Shown one piece after another: positions 55,601-63,705 of a DNA stretch of 64,000 nt. Position 1 is the first letter of the stretch, and the number at the start of each line of letters is the position of its first letter. The DNA comes from DMER01 sp003451645. GTDB taxonomy: Bacteria; Pseudomonadota; Alphaproteobacteria; Micropepsales; Micropepsaceae. The DNA lies in contig DALYLR010000003.1 of NCBI GenBank assembly GCA_031976175.1, forward strand, positions 62,001-126,000, read 5' to 3'. The notes below the pieces were generated by a model. That model did not search any database. It was not told the DNA's origin and saw only the letters and a program-made list of their open reading frames with translations. Made by a program: the position numbers and the translations under genes.

Positions 55601-58600
55601 GTCAGTCGTAGTGCCGCCAACGCGGATGATCTCAATGCCGTTGCCCGTGGTGGCGGCGGGTTCGAACGAGGGCGGAAAGCTCAGCAGGCTGACGGTTGTG
55701 GGACCGCCCAAGACGTCGCCCGCGATGTTCAGGAAGTCATGCGTCACGCCATTTTCCGGCGCGCTTGCATTGTCGAACTGAACCTCAACCTCCAGCACGC
55801 CGCCGCCGGTGTAGTTGCCGAGCACGGTCGTCGTGCCAGGCGAGTTGCCGGGGGCGAGCGTGCCGAGATTGATGAGGTCGCCGTTGATGGTGTGCGTGCC
55901 GGAGAGCCTGCCGCCGGAGTTGACGGTCACAGAGCCCGCAGCGGTGCCGTTGAAGTTCAACGCGCCGGCGTTGACGCGGGTCTCGCCCGAATGGCCCAAA
56001 TGACCGACAGAGAATATTCCGGTGCCGGTCTTGATGAGTTTGCTGTCGCTGTTGCCGGTGAACGTCCCCGAGAACGCCGTGCTCGCATCGTTGCCGCCAG
56101 TTGTCAGCGTCGTCCCGCCGAGCGTGACCGCGCCGCTTCCCGCGAGACTGCCGATGGTTTCGGAGGCGTCGAGTTGGAGCGTCGCTCCGGTCGCAACCGT
56201 GACGGCGTTTGAATCGGCGAGGGCGGAGCCGTTCTGCAGGATCAGTTTGCCGCCGTTGATCGTCGTCTGGCCAGAGAAAGTGTTGACGCCGGAGAGCGTG
56301 AAAGCAGCGAATGGGGCGACATGTGACGTCGTGAGACCGCTTGTTCCAGATATCGAGCCGCCAAATTCACCGCTCACGTTCAATAGCGTAAGTCTCGAAT
56401 TCAGCGTTACGTTTCCAGTGCTTGCAATCGAGCGCAGCGTTTCGGCGTCGTCGATTTGCAGTGTCGCGCCGCTCTCAACAACCACTTGCCCACTATCGGC
56501 AATTGCCGCCCCGTTCCTTAGAACGAGGGTGCCCTCATCTACCGTAGTCACACCCGAGAACGAATTTGCACCCGACAAGATCGTGCTACTTGCAGCGCCA
56601 GTCCTCAAAAAACCTGCAGTTCCCCCTAGATTTGCGCTGATCTCTGCACTCTCGACGTTGTATAAAGCCGTCGCAATAATAGAGCCGCCAGTGACAATCT
56701 GTTGCGTATTTCCAAAGATATAGAGATTTAGAATGTTTTGGGTCGTTCCGCCGAGGTCAAGCGTAGTGCCAGCACCCAACCCATTCATCGTTACTCCGAC
56801 AATTGAGGAATCACCCAGCGTGCCCCCTGCGGTTAAACGAACGGTGCCGTTATCAATGTTCGTATGGTGATGCACGTTTGCGCCCGAAAGCGTAATCGTC
56901 CCCGACCCAATTTTTGTAAATTCTCCAATTCCGGAAATCACTCCGCTAAACGTGCTCGAAGAATTGCCATTTCCGCTTGAAAGCGTTGTGAACGCCCCCA
57001 AAATCAAGTTTCCAGATCCAGCAAGGCTTCCAATTGTCTCGCTTGAATTGAGTTGCAGCGTCCCACTCGTGTTGACGACGACATCGCTCGCGTCGTCGAG
57101 CGCCGCACCACCCTGCAACACCAGCGTGCCCGCATTGATCGTCGTCGGGCCGGTGAAGGTGTTCGTGCCGCTCAGCGTCGCCGTTCCGGCCGTGGTTTTG
57201 ATCAGCGAGCCCGTGCCGCCCAGATTGGCGCTGAAGGTGCCGCTCTCGATATTCATGACGCTGTTGACGTTGAGCGTGCCGTTCGTGACCTCGTTCGTGA
57301 AGACATTGCCGCCGAATTCATGGAACGTATTCAGCGTGCTGATCGTCTGCGTCGTCCCACCCAGGTCGAGGACGGCGGCGGTGAAGCCCGACAGGCCGAC
57401 CGTTGCCGTTGTGGCGCCCAGCGTGCCCGCGCCCGACAGCAGCAAGGTCCCGTCGCCAATGCCTGTGTAGCTATGTGTGTTGGCGCCGGTCCATTCGATG
57501 ATCGCGCCCGTGGCACCAAGCGACACCTGGCCGCCGGACAGGATGCCGTTATAGGTATAGTTCGCCGACTGATTAAAATCGAACCAGGCATTGCCGCTGG
57601 GGCCAACATGGACGTTCCCAGCGAGTGATCCGCCCGGCCCCAATTGCAAGCGGCCATCGGTGACGGTGGTGAGGCCGGTATAGGTGTTGGCGGCGGTCAG
57701 GATCAAATTGCCCGTGCCGATCTTTTCCAAGGGGCGCGGACCGCCGGACTCGCCGATCACGCCGGATTGCGTCGCGATGCCGGTCAAAACCTGAAGCTGC
57801 GTCGTGTTGGAGTCGAGGACGATGTGATTGCCGATACTGGCGCCTGCGGCATAGTCGATCACAGAGCCCGTGGTGCGGATCACACCGGTCCCGGCGGCCG
57901 CGTTATTGGCAAGGCGCAGTGTGCCCTGCGCCACCTCGATCCCGCCATCGAAGGTGTTCGTGCCGGAGAGCTCCAACACGCCGGCGCCCGTCTTCTTCAG
58001 TGATCCGCCTGTCCCTGAGATCAGGCTCGCCAGCGTGACATCGCTGCCGGGGGTGTCGATGGTCAGAAGGCTATTGTCGAGGAAAATCTCGCCCGCGCCG
58101 CCAATATTGGTGACCACATACTCGGCCTGATCCAAGAACTCCAGATCCAGGCGGCCATTGAGCCCGAGCACGATTGCCTGAGGCGCCACATTCCCTGTGC
58201 CTTCAAGGCCGACGGTTCCATCCACCCGGAGGGTCTGGACCGGCGACAGATCGACGGCGCCGAAGGATTGGTTCGCGCTGTCCGCAACCGTCAGAGTGCC
58301 GGCCGTGAAGCTCGCGCCATTGACGAAACCGCCCGAACCGTTGACGGTGAGTTCGTTCCCCGTCAGGTCGAACACGCCATTGCCCAAGAGAGCCGCGGCG
58401 CTGATGTCAAACCCATTGAGGCTGATGGTCGCGATCGAACCTGGCGCGTTGAGGGGCGAATTGTTCGTGTTGAGGAAGCCCGTGCCAAAGGCGGTCGCCG
58501 AGCCCGCGCGCAGTGTGCCTGCGCTGACATTTGTGCCGCCGGAATAGGTGTTGTTGCCTGAGAGCGTCCATTGTCCGGCGATCACCGTGCCGCTCACAAA

Positions 58601-61093
58601 ATCGAAAATGCCGTTGGTCGAAATACCTCCGGCGCCGCTGATCGTTCCGCCAAGATTGAGCGCGGTGTCCTGGCGCAGAATGTCCAGATACCCCGCCGCG
58701 CCGATCTCGATAGGGCCTGTCAGGCTGCCGTAAACGCCCGTTAGGCCTTCGCGCAGTTGCACGCCGCCTTCCGTGATCTTGGTCAAGCCGGTGAAGGATG
58801 TGGGCGCGGCAATGCCAAGCAGGCCAAAGCCCGCTTTTTCAAAGCCCTCAGTCCCAAAGATGTCGCCGTGCTGAACGCTGATATTTGTGGCGACATCGAT
58901 CTTGGCGCCCGCGGCGGCCAGATTGATCAGGTTGGAAAAATTCTGACCGTTGCCGGTGCCATTGTTGAGCGACAGGATCGTGTCGCCATTCATGTTGACG
59001 GTGCCGGAGCCCAATGCATCGCCCCAAATCAGCTGCAGTGTGCCGGCATTGTGCTCGACTGTGCCGGTGAAGCCAAAATTGGGGAACCCGCCGATGCGCA
59101 GCGTGCCAGTGCCATTCTTGGTGACCGTACCGCTGGAGGCGAAAGCGACGTCTAGGGCCGCCGTCTCGCCCGAGGCCGTGGTGGCCGCAACCGTGTCGAC
59201 ATTCAGAAACGCATTGGGGTCGTCGCCGAACACCTCGCCGGTGACGATGGCATTGCCATTGAGCGTCAGTGTGCTGAGCGTCTGTGTCCTGTCGGTCAGG
59301 TCAAAGGTCGCACCGGATTGCACCGTGACATTCGCACCCTCGAACAGCTGACCCGCGCCCGCAAGGCGCAGCGTGCCCGCCGTGATAGTCGTCTCGCCGG
59401 AATAGGTGTTGGCGGCGGTGAAGATTAGCGTGCCCGCGCCGATTTTCTCGAGGGGGCGCGCGCCTGCGTCTTGGCTGATCACGCCGGACTGCGTCGCCGA
59501 TCCGGTCAGGACCTGAAGTTGGGTGGTGTTGGAATCCAGCGTAATCGGGTTCGCGAGATTGATGCCATCGGCATAGTCCAGGACCGATCCCGTGGTGACG
59601 ATTTGGCCGGTGCCCAGCGCCAGGCTGTCTTCAACGCGCAGCGTGCCGCCTTCGATCGTCGTGCCGCCCTCATAGGTATTGGCCCCCGTTAGGGTCAAGC
59701 TGCCGGTTCCGGTCTTGACCAAGGCGCCGGTCCCTGCGAGCAGGCCGCTAAAGGTTGTGTCGACCCCGTCCCGCCCTACCGTCAAAACATTGTCTTGCAA
59801 GTCGACCGCGCCCGCGCCCGCCAATGCGCCAATCGTTTCACTGAAATCGAGCTGCAGCGTCGCGTCGAGTTCGATCGTCACGTCCGACGCGTCGCCGATG
59901 GCCGAGCCGCCTTGGGCGATCACGGTGCCGCCATTGATCACGGTGGCGCCGGTATAGGAATTTGCTCCCGACAGGATCACGATATTGTTTGAGCTGTCCT
60001 TGGTCAGGCCCGCAGCGCCTGCAAGGTTCGCGCTAATCGTGCCCTCGCTGATCGCGATCTCATCTGACACAATCAACGCGCCATTTTCGACCAGGTTGTG
60101 GACGTTGCTCACGTCCAGGCGCTGGATTGATTGTGTGGTGCCGCCGAGATCCAGAAGCGCTGGCGTCAGCGCGTCAGGGCCCCCTCGCAATTCAACCTTG
60201 TTCGTGCCTTCGCCCAAGGTCGCTGTCGACTGAAGGATCAAGCCCGCGCCTGGGTTCACCGTAAAGGTGCTGTTGGTTAGCGTCTGCGCGGCTGTCAGGA
60301 TCAATTGTCCACCGGTTGCCGAAACGCGCCCTGTCCCAGACACCACGCCGTTATAGGTATAACCTTCTGATATATCGAAGGTCAGGAACGCGCCGTTGAA
60401 GAGTTCTGTGCTGGATTGGAATCCGCCCATGGCCGCAATCGTCAGCTCGCCTTCGCTGACCTTCACTGGCCCGGCAAATGTGTTGCTGCCATTCGTAATG
60501 CGCAGATTGCCCGCGCCGGTTTTTTCGAAACCAAAGACCCCTGTCTCTTGGGAGATAATCCCGCTCCACGTCGCGGTGCCCGCATCGACATTGATTGCAA
60601 GCCCTGTGTTCCTTAGCTCAATTTCGTTCAAGACATTGAGACCCGTCGACACATCGAGCACGCCAAAGGTCGTGCGTACGCGCCCAGTGCCCAATGAGGC
60701 GGAACTCAGAAGTTGCAAGGTTCCGGCAAAGAGCTGCGACGTACCGGTATAATTGTTGGCGCTCGCGAGCGTCACGACGCCGCCGGTGGATTTGGTCAGC
60801 AGGCCAGACCCCGAAAGAAAGGCGGAAATCGTGCCGTTCCGGACGTTGAACGCGGTGGAGGCATTGAGCGTCCCGTTGATGACGCTGCCATCGATCAGTT
60901 CAAGCGTGTCGGTGCTCTGTGTTGCGCCGTTGAGGTTCAGCGTATCGCCGTTTTGCACGGTGATCGCCGCGCCAACGGACTGCGTGGCCAAAAGTGCGAG
61001 CGCTGCTGTTGTTGTTCTCAATGCAGCGCGCAGGCAAACAGCCATGCTTTTGGCCCCTGTTGATGTCGCGGGTCTTTGATGTTTGTGTCCCAT
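49691..61093 (-). CDS. Giant type Va autotransporter adhesin, 3800 residues
   Basis: An 11.4-kb gene. Residues 1-43 are an extended signal region. The passenger (about 44-3500) is a right-handed beta-helix built of many autotransporter-associated repeats of the form GxGxLxLSGxNTYTGxTTIxxGTL. A C-terminal autotransporter barrel (about 3518-3800, from SIWGRVVGSLSD to FGARATW) inserts in the outer membrane. Near residues 1745-1900 a pertactin-type end module (GTLAPGNSPGTTTVLGNYTG) occurs in mid-protein, suggesting an ancestral fusion. A 60-residue block (SNTTQLQVLTGSATQSG) recurs five times. The start at ATG 61093 lies 3 nt after the FecR stop; ATG 61045 (after GGGG) is the alternative. Likely an adhesin or biofilm factor. 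Confidence 0.9.
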   Translation of the reverse strand: MGHKHQRPATSTGAKSMAVCLRAALRTTTAALALLATQSVGAAITVQNGDTLNLNGATQSTDTLELIDGSVINGTLNASTAFNVRNGTISAFLSGSGLLTKSTGGVVTLASANNYTGTSQLFAGTLQLLSSASLGTGRVRTTFGVLDVSTGLNVLNEIELRNTGLAINVDAGTATWSGIISQETGVFGFEKTGAGNLRITNGSNTFAGPVKVSEGELTIAAMGGFQSSTELFNGAFLTFDISEGYTYNGVVSGTGRVSATGGQLILTAAQTLTNSTFTVNPGAGLILQSTATLGEGTNKVELRGGPDALTPALLDLGGTTQSIQRLDVSNVHNLVENGALIVSDEIAISEGTISANLAGAAGLTKDSSNNIVILSGANSYTGATVINGGTVIAQGGSAIGDASDVTIELDATLQLDFSETIGALAGAGAVDLQDNVLTVGRDGVDTTFSGLLAGTGALVKTGTGSLTLTGANTYEGGTTIEGGTLRVEDSLALGTGQIVTTGSVLDYADGINLANPITLDSNTTQLQVLTGSATQSGVISQDAGARPLEKIGAGTLIFTAANTYSGETTITAGTLRLAGAGQLFEGANVTVQSGATFDLTDRTQTLSTLTLNGNAIVTGEVFGDDPNAFLNVDTVAATTASGETAALDVAFASSGTVTKNGTGTLRIGGFPNFGFTGTVEHNAGTLQLIWGDALGSGTVNMNGDTILSLNNGTGNGQNFSNLINLAAAGAKIDVATNISVQHGDIFGTEGFEKAGFGLLGIAAPTSFTGLTKITEGGVQLREGLTGVYGSLTGPIEIGAAGYLDILRQDTALNLGGTISGAGGISTNGIFDFVSGTVIAGQWTLSGNNTYSGGTNVSAGTLRAGSATAFGTGFLNTNNSPLNAPGSIATISLNGFDISAAALLGNGVFDLTGNELTVNGSGGFVNGASFTAGTLTVADSANQSFGAVDLSPVQTLRVDGTVGLEGTGNVAPQAIVLGLNGRLDLEFLDQAEYVVTNIGGAGEIFLDNSLLTIDTPGSDVTLASLISGTGGSLKKTGAGVLELSGTNTFDGGIEVAQGTLRLANNAAAGTGVIRTTGSVIDYAAGASIGNHIVLDSNTTQLQVLTGIATQSGVIGESGGPRPLEKIGTGNLILTAANTYTGLTTVTDGRLQLGPGGSLAGNVHVGPSGNAWFDFNQSANYTYNGILSGGQVSLGATGAIIEWTGANTHSYTGIGDGTLLLSGAGTLGATTATVGLSGFTAAVLDLGGTTQTISTLNTFHEFGGNVFTNEVTNGTLNVNSVMNIESGTFSANLGGTGSLIKTTAGTATLSGTNTFTGPTTINAGTLVLQGGAALDDASDVVVNTSGTLQLNSSETIGSLAGSGNLILGAFTTLSSGNGNSSSTFSGVISGIGEFTKIGSGTITLSGANVHHHTNIDNGTVRLTAGGTLGDSSIVGVTMNGLGAGTTLDLGGTTQNILNLYIFGNTQQIVTGGSIIATALYNVESAEISANLGGTAGFLRTGAASSTILSGANSFSGVTTVDEGTLVLRNGAAIADSGQVVVESGATLQIDDAETLRSIASTGNVTLNSRLTLLNVSGEFGGSISGTSGLTTSHVAPFAAFTLSGVNTFSGQTTINGGKLILQNGSALADSNAVTVATGATLQLDASETIGSLAGSGAVTLGGTTLTTGGNDASTAFSGTFTGNSDSKLIKTGTGIFSVGHLGHSGETRVNAGALNFNGTAAGSVTVNSGGRLSGTHTINGDLINLGTLAPGNSPGTTTVLGNYTGGGVLEVEVQFDNASAPENGVTHDFLNIAGDVLGGPTTVSLLSFPPSFEPAATTGNGIEIIRVGGTTTDEDFAMTEYLFGDYFYNLAFVPAVIEGSNRFFLQSTLATPGCEVTTGNDACFIDSATDQTAAIDALAGNDTLQLTGPTDFSFDVSRIGTTYTNFEVFQKADVSTVTLTGTMADATQGIDVQNGTLIAGGGTLGANGRVNIFTPGTLQVASALTVGSIAGSGDIALGANTLTVGGDNTSTAFAGIISGSGDFEKQGSGIFTLSGANTLTGSLSLNDGGITVASGGTLGASTVDVFVQGTLDLGGTSQTVGSLGLASGAILNGALIVNGNAFAQVGTISADLTVTGSFDKAFGSGDLTLSGTNSFSSVGIGDGKLIAANDAAITDTASVNMSFIGFGIGPSLQILSDQTIGGLSGDPFSGLNLGAFNLTTGGNNASTSFDGVISSTTGKLVKTGAGVLTLSGNNIFSFAGGIDLLQGGLRLASDTAAGTGPITTFGSVIDYASGINNAAPVIINSNTTQVQVLAGSATQSGTISELGGPRPLEKIGAGALILSGSNTYTGATTITAGTLTAQGGSAIADTGAVSVAGDATFNLASSETIGALSGAGLVTLNANTLTAGSSFGNSTFSGVISGAGGLTKTGNSQLTLTGANTYTGLTTINDGQLAIGNGGTAGSIAGDVNVASGFLIFNRSDTLTFGGVLSGSNVAQIGTGVTILTGANTHASTSISAGTLRVQGTGTLGATNATVSIAGSFGPAILDLGGTTQTIGGFTLFQASNNTITNGTLIVNGGMNANEGSISANLQGTGPLFKGGAGVTTLSGTNTYTGATTVFDGTLILQGGSAIADAGVVTVTAPGTLQLANSETVGSLGASGAVVLGANTLTLGGNNASTAISGVISGIGGSLVKQGSGELVLSGANTFTGGTTIAGGTLELRGSMAAGTGAITTTGSTLRYGTDAMALANQVILDSNTTKLDVQVGSATQAGVISEANGPRGFEKTGGGLLILTADNTFTGTTTITSGGVSLGNGGTSGFVLGGIEIGAGANLAINRSDSIAMANGIAGAGSAFKRGAGTTTLSAQNTLNGAWIVEEGTLALGTNGRAGTSAVDVAVLGGIFDLGGSAQTVDQAVLDGGAINNGQLAFSGLRLGAGTIGASLVGAGQVVKDLPGLMILANANTYSGDTAVLSGTLQAGAAGAFSPNSRLVVGPNGLVDFGGFDATLPSLLGSGGLNIAGAQVTVGGDGASTLFSGTLTGAGGKLIKTGGGLLALSGNNTFDGGIDIMGGGISLGSNNAAGTGPIRTFATVIDYSNGVNNAAPIILASNDTQLQVLVGSAEQSGAISETGGLRPLEKIGAGNLTLSGTNTYTGLTTISGGQLTLSGGAAIADSADVDIASGATLRVAQSETIGALVGLGALQLDSGAVLNVGGDNTSFIYDGNTAGLGGLTKSGTGRLTMLGDYSASGALTLAQGQLAVHTGGDLANASSFSVASGATAFLGGQLLGVNGTGMTGTNLGALSVANTGRLYLDDNTALNAASLTLANGSNLEAFFTTSTATHAQIALTGGAALTGANFGAYLDPLSFGGTTATNFLYTDVIASSSVSGTFAGVNILAAPNNLFSIAALYKPNGVDIEITRSSFANLGGGAGGGIGGALEGAFQGGNTNPDIQNLILTVANSNGIVINAIYQNVAGPALAEIKTAAARGEKPFEKSVEDRVDASRSTGCRVAGDVWCFRRYAQAASPVISDVQGDPSAFDWLETGLRDSGTTSIWGRVVGSLSDVDGDANSPGSEQTLGGLIFGADQVLTSDFLIGAALQFSDASVDFEGSANTSDIRSGQLGAYFSYGGAELYVNGNASVSMAEAEAQRFFTVGATNYHIRSTQKTYGYTANLQVGTILEADGARFEPFAALQGSLSQGDDYAETGGGGLGLNVSPDDTWSLRSTLGFKLARVFDLGDRKIVPQARLDWRHEWLDRQQTFTAAMQGAPNNPFTASGQLFSRDSISLGLGLAVPVAGTVTGYIDAEGNMSDDTRSGLVSFGARATW
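51713..59575 (-). repeat. Five dispersed copies of a ~180-bp block inside the autotransporter
   Basis: Copies centre near 59450, 57730, 54160, 52810 and 51760. Each encodes SNTTQLQVL-type, GSATQSGVIS-type and RPLEKIGAG-type phrases in the same order. Spacing is uneven (about 1.7, 3.6, 1.35 and 1.05 kb), so duplication involved larger modules of differing size. The copy at 52.8 kb has diverged most (FEKTGGG). Confidence 0.7.
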
Positions 61094-61096
61094 GGT

Positions 61097-61690
61097 CTAA
61101 CCCGGACACCCTTCAACCTTGCCCAGCGTGATGCCGCCGATCTCGCCGCCCGGCTTGATCGTCACTTTCTCGCCCGCCGTAAGGTTCACATTCTGACCCG
61201 TCACGGTGCTGGTCACCGTCGCCTCGCCCTTCTCGACGCCCACGAACGTGGTGCCGTCAGGCTCGACCTTGGTCAGCACGACCGTGCCGCGGATGCCGAC
61301 GGTCGCGGTTGGTGTTTTGAGCTGCACCCTGTCCTTTTGGACCGCGCCGGAAATGAAGCGGAAGGCGCCCTTGGTATATTTCACCACTTGCTGACTGGGG
61401 CTGCCGGGGCCCGCATAAGTGAACTCGTCCACGATCATCTCGGAATTGGGACCCATCGCCAATTTGCTGCTATCGGCAAAGGTCACCTCCAGCGCGCCAT
61501 TGGCGGCCGTCGCGAGTTCGGCGTCACGGTAAATCTGATCCTTCCAGGCGATTTGCGCCTGCGCCGCGCCGGGCGGTTTTTGCATGGCCGCGGGGCGCAA
61601 GCTCGACGCCTGCCCCACCGCCTCAGCGGCGAGCGCAGATGGCCCGGCGGCAAGCACAGCCGCTATCACGAGACCTCGCAACAAGACCAT
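61097..61690 (-). CDS. FecR-domain periplasmic protein
   Basis: A 197-residue protein with signal peptide (MVLLRGLVIAAVLAAGPSAL, cut after ALA). It carries a FecR domain at about 60-160 (LEVTFADSSKLAMGPNSEM, GAFRFISG, KTPTATVGIRGTVV). No TM or sigma-regulator N-terminus is present, so this is the stand-alone exported form common beside autotransporters and other surface systems, not a TonB signalling FecR. It precedes the autotransporter gene in the same operon and may aid its folding or surface display. Confidence 0.85.
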   Translation of the reverse strand: MVLLRGLVIAAVLAAGPSALAAEAVGQASSLRPAAMQKPPGAAQAQIAWKDQIYRDAELATAANGALEVTFADSSKLAMGPNSEMIVDEFTYAGPGSPSQQVVKYTKGAFRFISGAVQKDRVQLKTPTATVGIRGTVVLTKVEPDGTTFVGVEKGEATVTSTVTGQNVNLTAGEKVTIKPGGEIGGITLGKVEGCPG

Positions 61691-61908
61691 GACCGTCCCC
61701 CGAAAATCGGCCGCCCCGGCGCGAACCAGTCCGCCGACAATTCGTCAGCGTACACTTGCGGCTCGCCGAAATCTCTAAACCACGGTTAACGGCGGCGAAA
61801 AAATTAGGAAAGTTACAATCTTACAACTTGTGGATTTTATCCGAGCCTGATCCGGGAGCGCCCCGATCGGCGCGCAGACCTTCGTGACAGCGGGCATCCG
61901 TCCGCTGA

Positions 61909-61956
61909 GACCGCTTTCAGGAAAAGCGGGAACCCGTTATCCGCCTGAAAGCGGTC
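61909..61956. repeat. Palindromic element 1 (13-bp arms)
   Basis: GACCGCTTTCAGG (61909-61921) is the exact inverse complement of CCTGAAAGCGGTC (61944-61956); the 22-nt loop contains GCGGGAACCCG, itself partly self-complementary. Confidence 0.75.
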
Positions 61957-61969
61957 AGCCCAAAGATTC

Positions 61970-62019
61970 AGCGCGTTTTCGGACACAAAACCGGCCTCCA
62001 CTTTTGTTGAAAACGCGCT
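61970..62019. repeat. Palindromic element 2 (11-bp arms)
   Basis: AGCGCGTTTTC (61970-61980) and GAAAACGCGCT (62009-62019) flank an inner CAAAA/TTTTG pair and a CCGGCCTCCAC loop. The wording resembles dispersed alphaproteobacterial palindromic repeats. It ends 36 bp before the MHS transporter start. Confidence 0.75.
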
Positions 62020-62055
62020 AGGGTGCCGCCAAAACGCAATCAAAGGGGGATCAGG

Positions 62056-63705
62056 ATGGCGGCTCACACCCAAACCAATGGGCGCGACTTGCGCAATGTG
62101 ATTGTGGCGTCGGCCGCAGGCACCGCGCTGGAGTGGTATGATTTCTTTTTGTTTGGCGCCCTTGCCACCATCCTCGCCAAGCATTTCTTCGCCAATGTGC
62201 CGGAGACGCAGGCCTTTATCCTGACGCTGTTAACCTTTGCCGCAGGGTTTTTCGCAAGGCCATTTGGCGCGCTCGTCTTTGGCAAAATCGGGGATATGCA
62301 TGGGCGGAAGGGGGCGTTCCTCACCACGATCTCGCTGATGGGGGTGGCGACGCTGTTGATCGGCCTTTTGCCTGATTACTCGCAAGTGGGGCTGTTGGCG
62401 CCCGCGGCGCTCGTGTTCTTGCGGATGGTGCAAGGCTTTGCTTTGGGCGGGGAATATGGGGGCGCTGCCATCTACGTGGCCGAGCACAGTGCCGCCCACC
62501 GGCGCGGCTTTGATACCAGCTGGATCCAGACCTCGGCGGCCATTGGTCTGACGCTGGCTCTCGTCGTGGTGCTGGGCTTGCGCACCTGGATGGGCGAGGC
62601 GGCCTTTGCCGATTGGGGCTGGCGCATCCCCTTCATTGGGTCGGTTCTGTTGCTCGTTGTGTCCTTGTGGATCCGGATGCGCTTAAGCGAGAGCCCGGTC
62701 TTTCAAGAGTTGCAAGCGCAAGGGCGCAATTCCAAGCGCAGCCTCGCCGACAGTTTTGCCGAATGGAGCAGTTTGAAGCTGGTGCTCCTTGCCCTCTTCG
62801 GCATCATGATGGCGCAGGGGGTCGTCTGGTATACGGGCAATTTCTATACGCAGTTCTTCTTAGAAAAGGTCTTGAAGGTCCCTGGCGCCACAGTCACCGG
62901 GATCATGCTCACCATCACTTTTGCTTCGATGTTCCTCTATGTGTTCTTCGGCTGGCTGTCGGACAAGGTGGGACGCAAGCCCGTGATGCTGGGCGGCATG
63001 ATCTTGATGCTGGTGGCCTATTTCCCGGGCTTTCAGATGCTGACGCACTTCGCCAATCCCGGCCTGGCCGAGGCCATGCGGGCCAATCCGATCACCATCG
63101 CCGCCAATCCCGATGCGTGCTCCCTTCAGCTCGACCTAACAGGTGGCGCACGCAAATTCACCTCCGCCTGCGATGTCGCCAAATCGGCTGTCGCCTCGTT
63201 GGGCGTGTCCTATCAGACCGCATTCGCAGCCCAAGGGGCCGAGGTGCGCGTGGGCTCGGCCGTGATCATGGCGCCCTCGCTCGATGGTCTGAGCACCGGC
63301 GCGGCCAAGGCCGCGCGCGCGGCATTCGAGGGCGAGCTCAAAGCCGCCCTAGCTGCTGCCGGCTATCCGGCAGGTGCCGACATGGCGCGCTTCAATTGGT
63401 GGGGTGTGGTGGGGACCATGCTGATCTTCATTGTTGCAGCGACAGCACTCTATGGGCCGCAAGCTGCCTGCCTGGTTGAGCTATTCCCCGCGCGCATCCG
63501 CTATACGGCGTTGTCCTTCCCCTACCATGTCGGTACTGGGTGGTTCGGCGGCTTTCAGCCCGCCATCGGCTTTGCCATCGTGACCGCAGCGGGCGAAACC
63601 TATGCGGGGCTCTGGTATCCCTTTGTGATCACCGCCATCGCGATCGTGGTCGCCATCCTCTTCCTGCCCGAGACGCGCGGACGGGATGTGGGCGATCAGG
63701 GGTAA
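62056..63705 (+). CDS. MFS transporter, metabolite:H+ symporter (MHS) family
   Basis: A 549-residue secondary transporter. The opening VIVASAAGTALEWYDFFLFG, the loop GKIGDMHGRKGAFL (MFS motif) and QGFALGGEYGGAAIYVAEH are diagnostic for MHS proteins (ShiA, ProP, KgtP). Twelve TMs are expected. Between TM9 and TM10 lies an enlarged, probably periplasmic insert (about 345-455) with two Cys (PDACS and TSACD), longer than in KgtP or ProP. ATG 62056 follows GGGGGATCAGG; ATG 62023 is in frame. Solute unknown. The stop codon is followed at once by the tRNA-Ser CCA end. Confidence 0.88.
   Translation: MAAHTQTNGRDLRNVIVASAAGTALEWYDFFLFGALATILAKHFFANVPETQAFILTLLTFAAGFFARPFGALVFGKIGDMHGRKGAFLTTISLMGVATLLIGLLPDYSQVGLLAPAALVFLRMVQGFALGGEYGGAAIYVAEHSAAHRRGFDTSWIQTSAAIGLTLALVVVLGLRTWMGEAAFADWGWRIPFIGSVLLLVVSLWIRMRLSESPVFQELQAQGRNSKRSLADSFAEWSSLKLVLLALFGIMMAQGVVWYTGNFYTQFFLEKVLKVPGATVTGIMLTITFASMFLYVFFGWLSDKVGRKPVMLGGMILMLVAYFPGFQMLTHFANPGLAEAMRANPITIAANPDACSLQLDLTGGARKFTSACDVAKSAVASLGVSYQTAFAAQGAEVRVGSAVIMAPSLDGLSTGAAKAARAAFEGELKAALAAAGYPAGADMARFNWWGVVGTMLIFIVAATALYGPQAACLVELFPARIRYTALSFPYHVGTGWFGGFQPAIGFAIVTAAGETYAGLWYPFVITAIAIVVAILFLPETRGRDVGDQG

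Larger units (their letters stand above)
61691..62055. other. Divergent intergenic region
   Basis: This 365-bp spacer separates the FecR/autotransporter operon from the MHS transporter. AT-rich around 61790-61840 (probable autotransporter promoter), then two palindromic elements, then GGGGGATCAGG before the transporter start. No gene seen. Confidence 0.55.

Noticed and set aside
51143..56212. Many long open frames on the plus strand (up to about 350 codons) across the autotransporter
   Set aside because: They are antisense to a single intact 3800-codon frame with clear domains; high GC and repeated Gly/Ala/Thr codons keep the opposite frames open.
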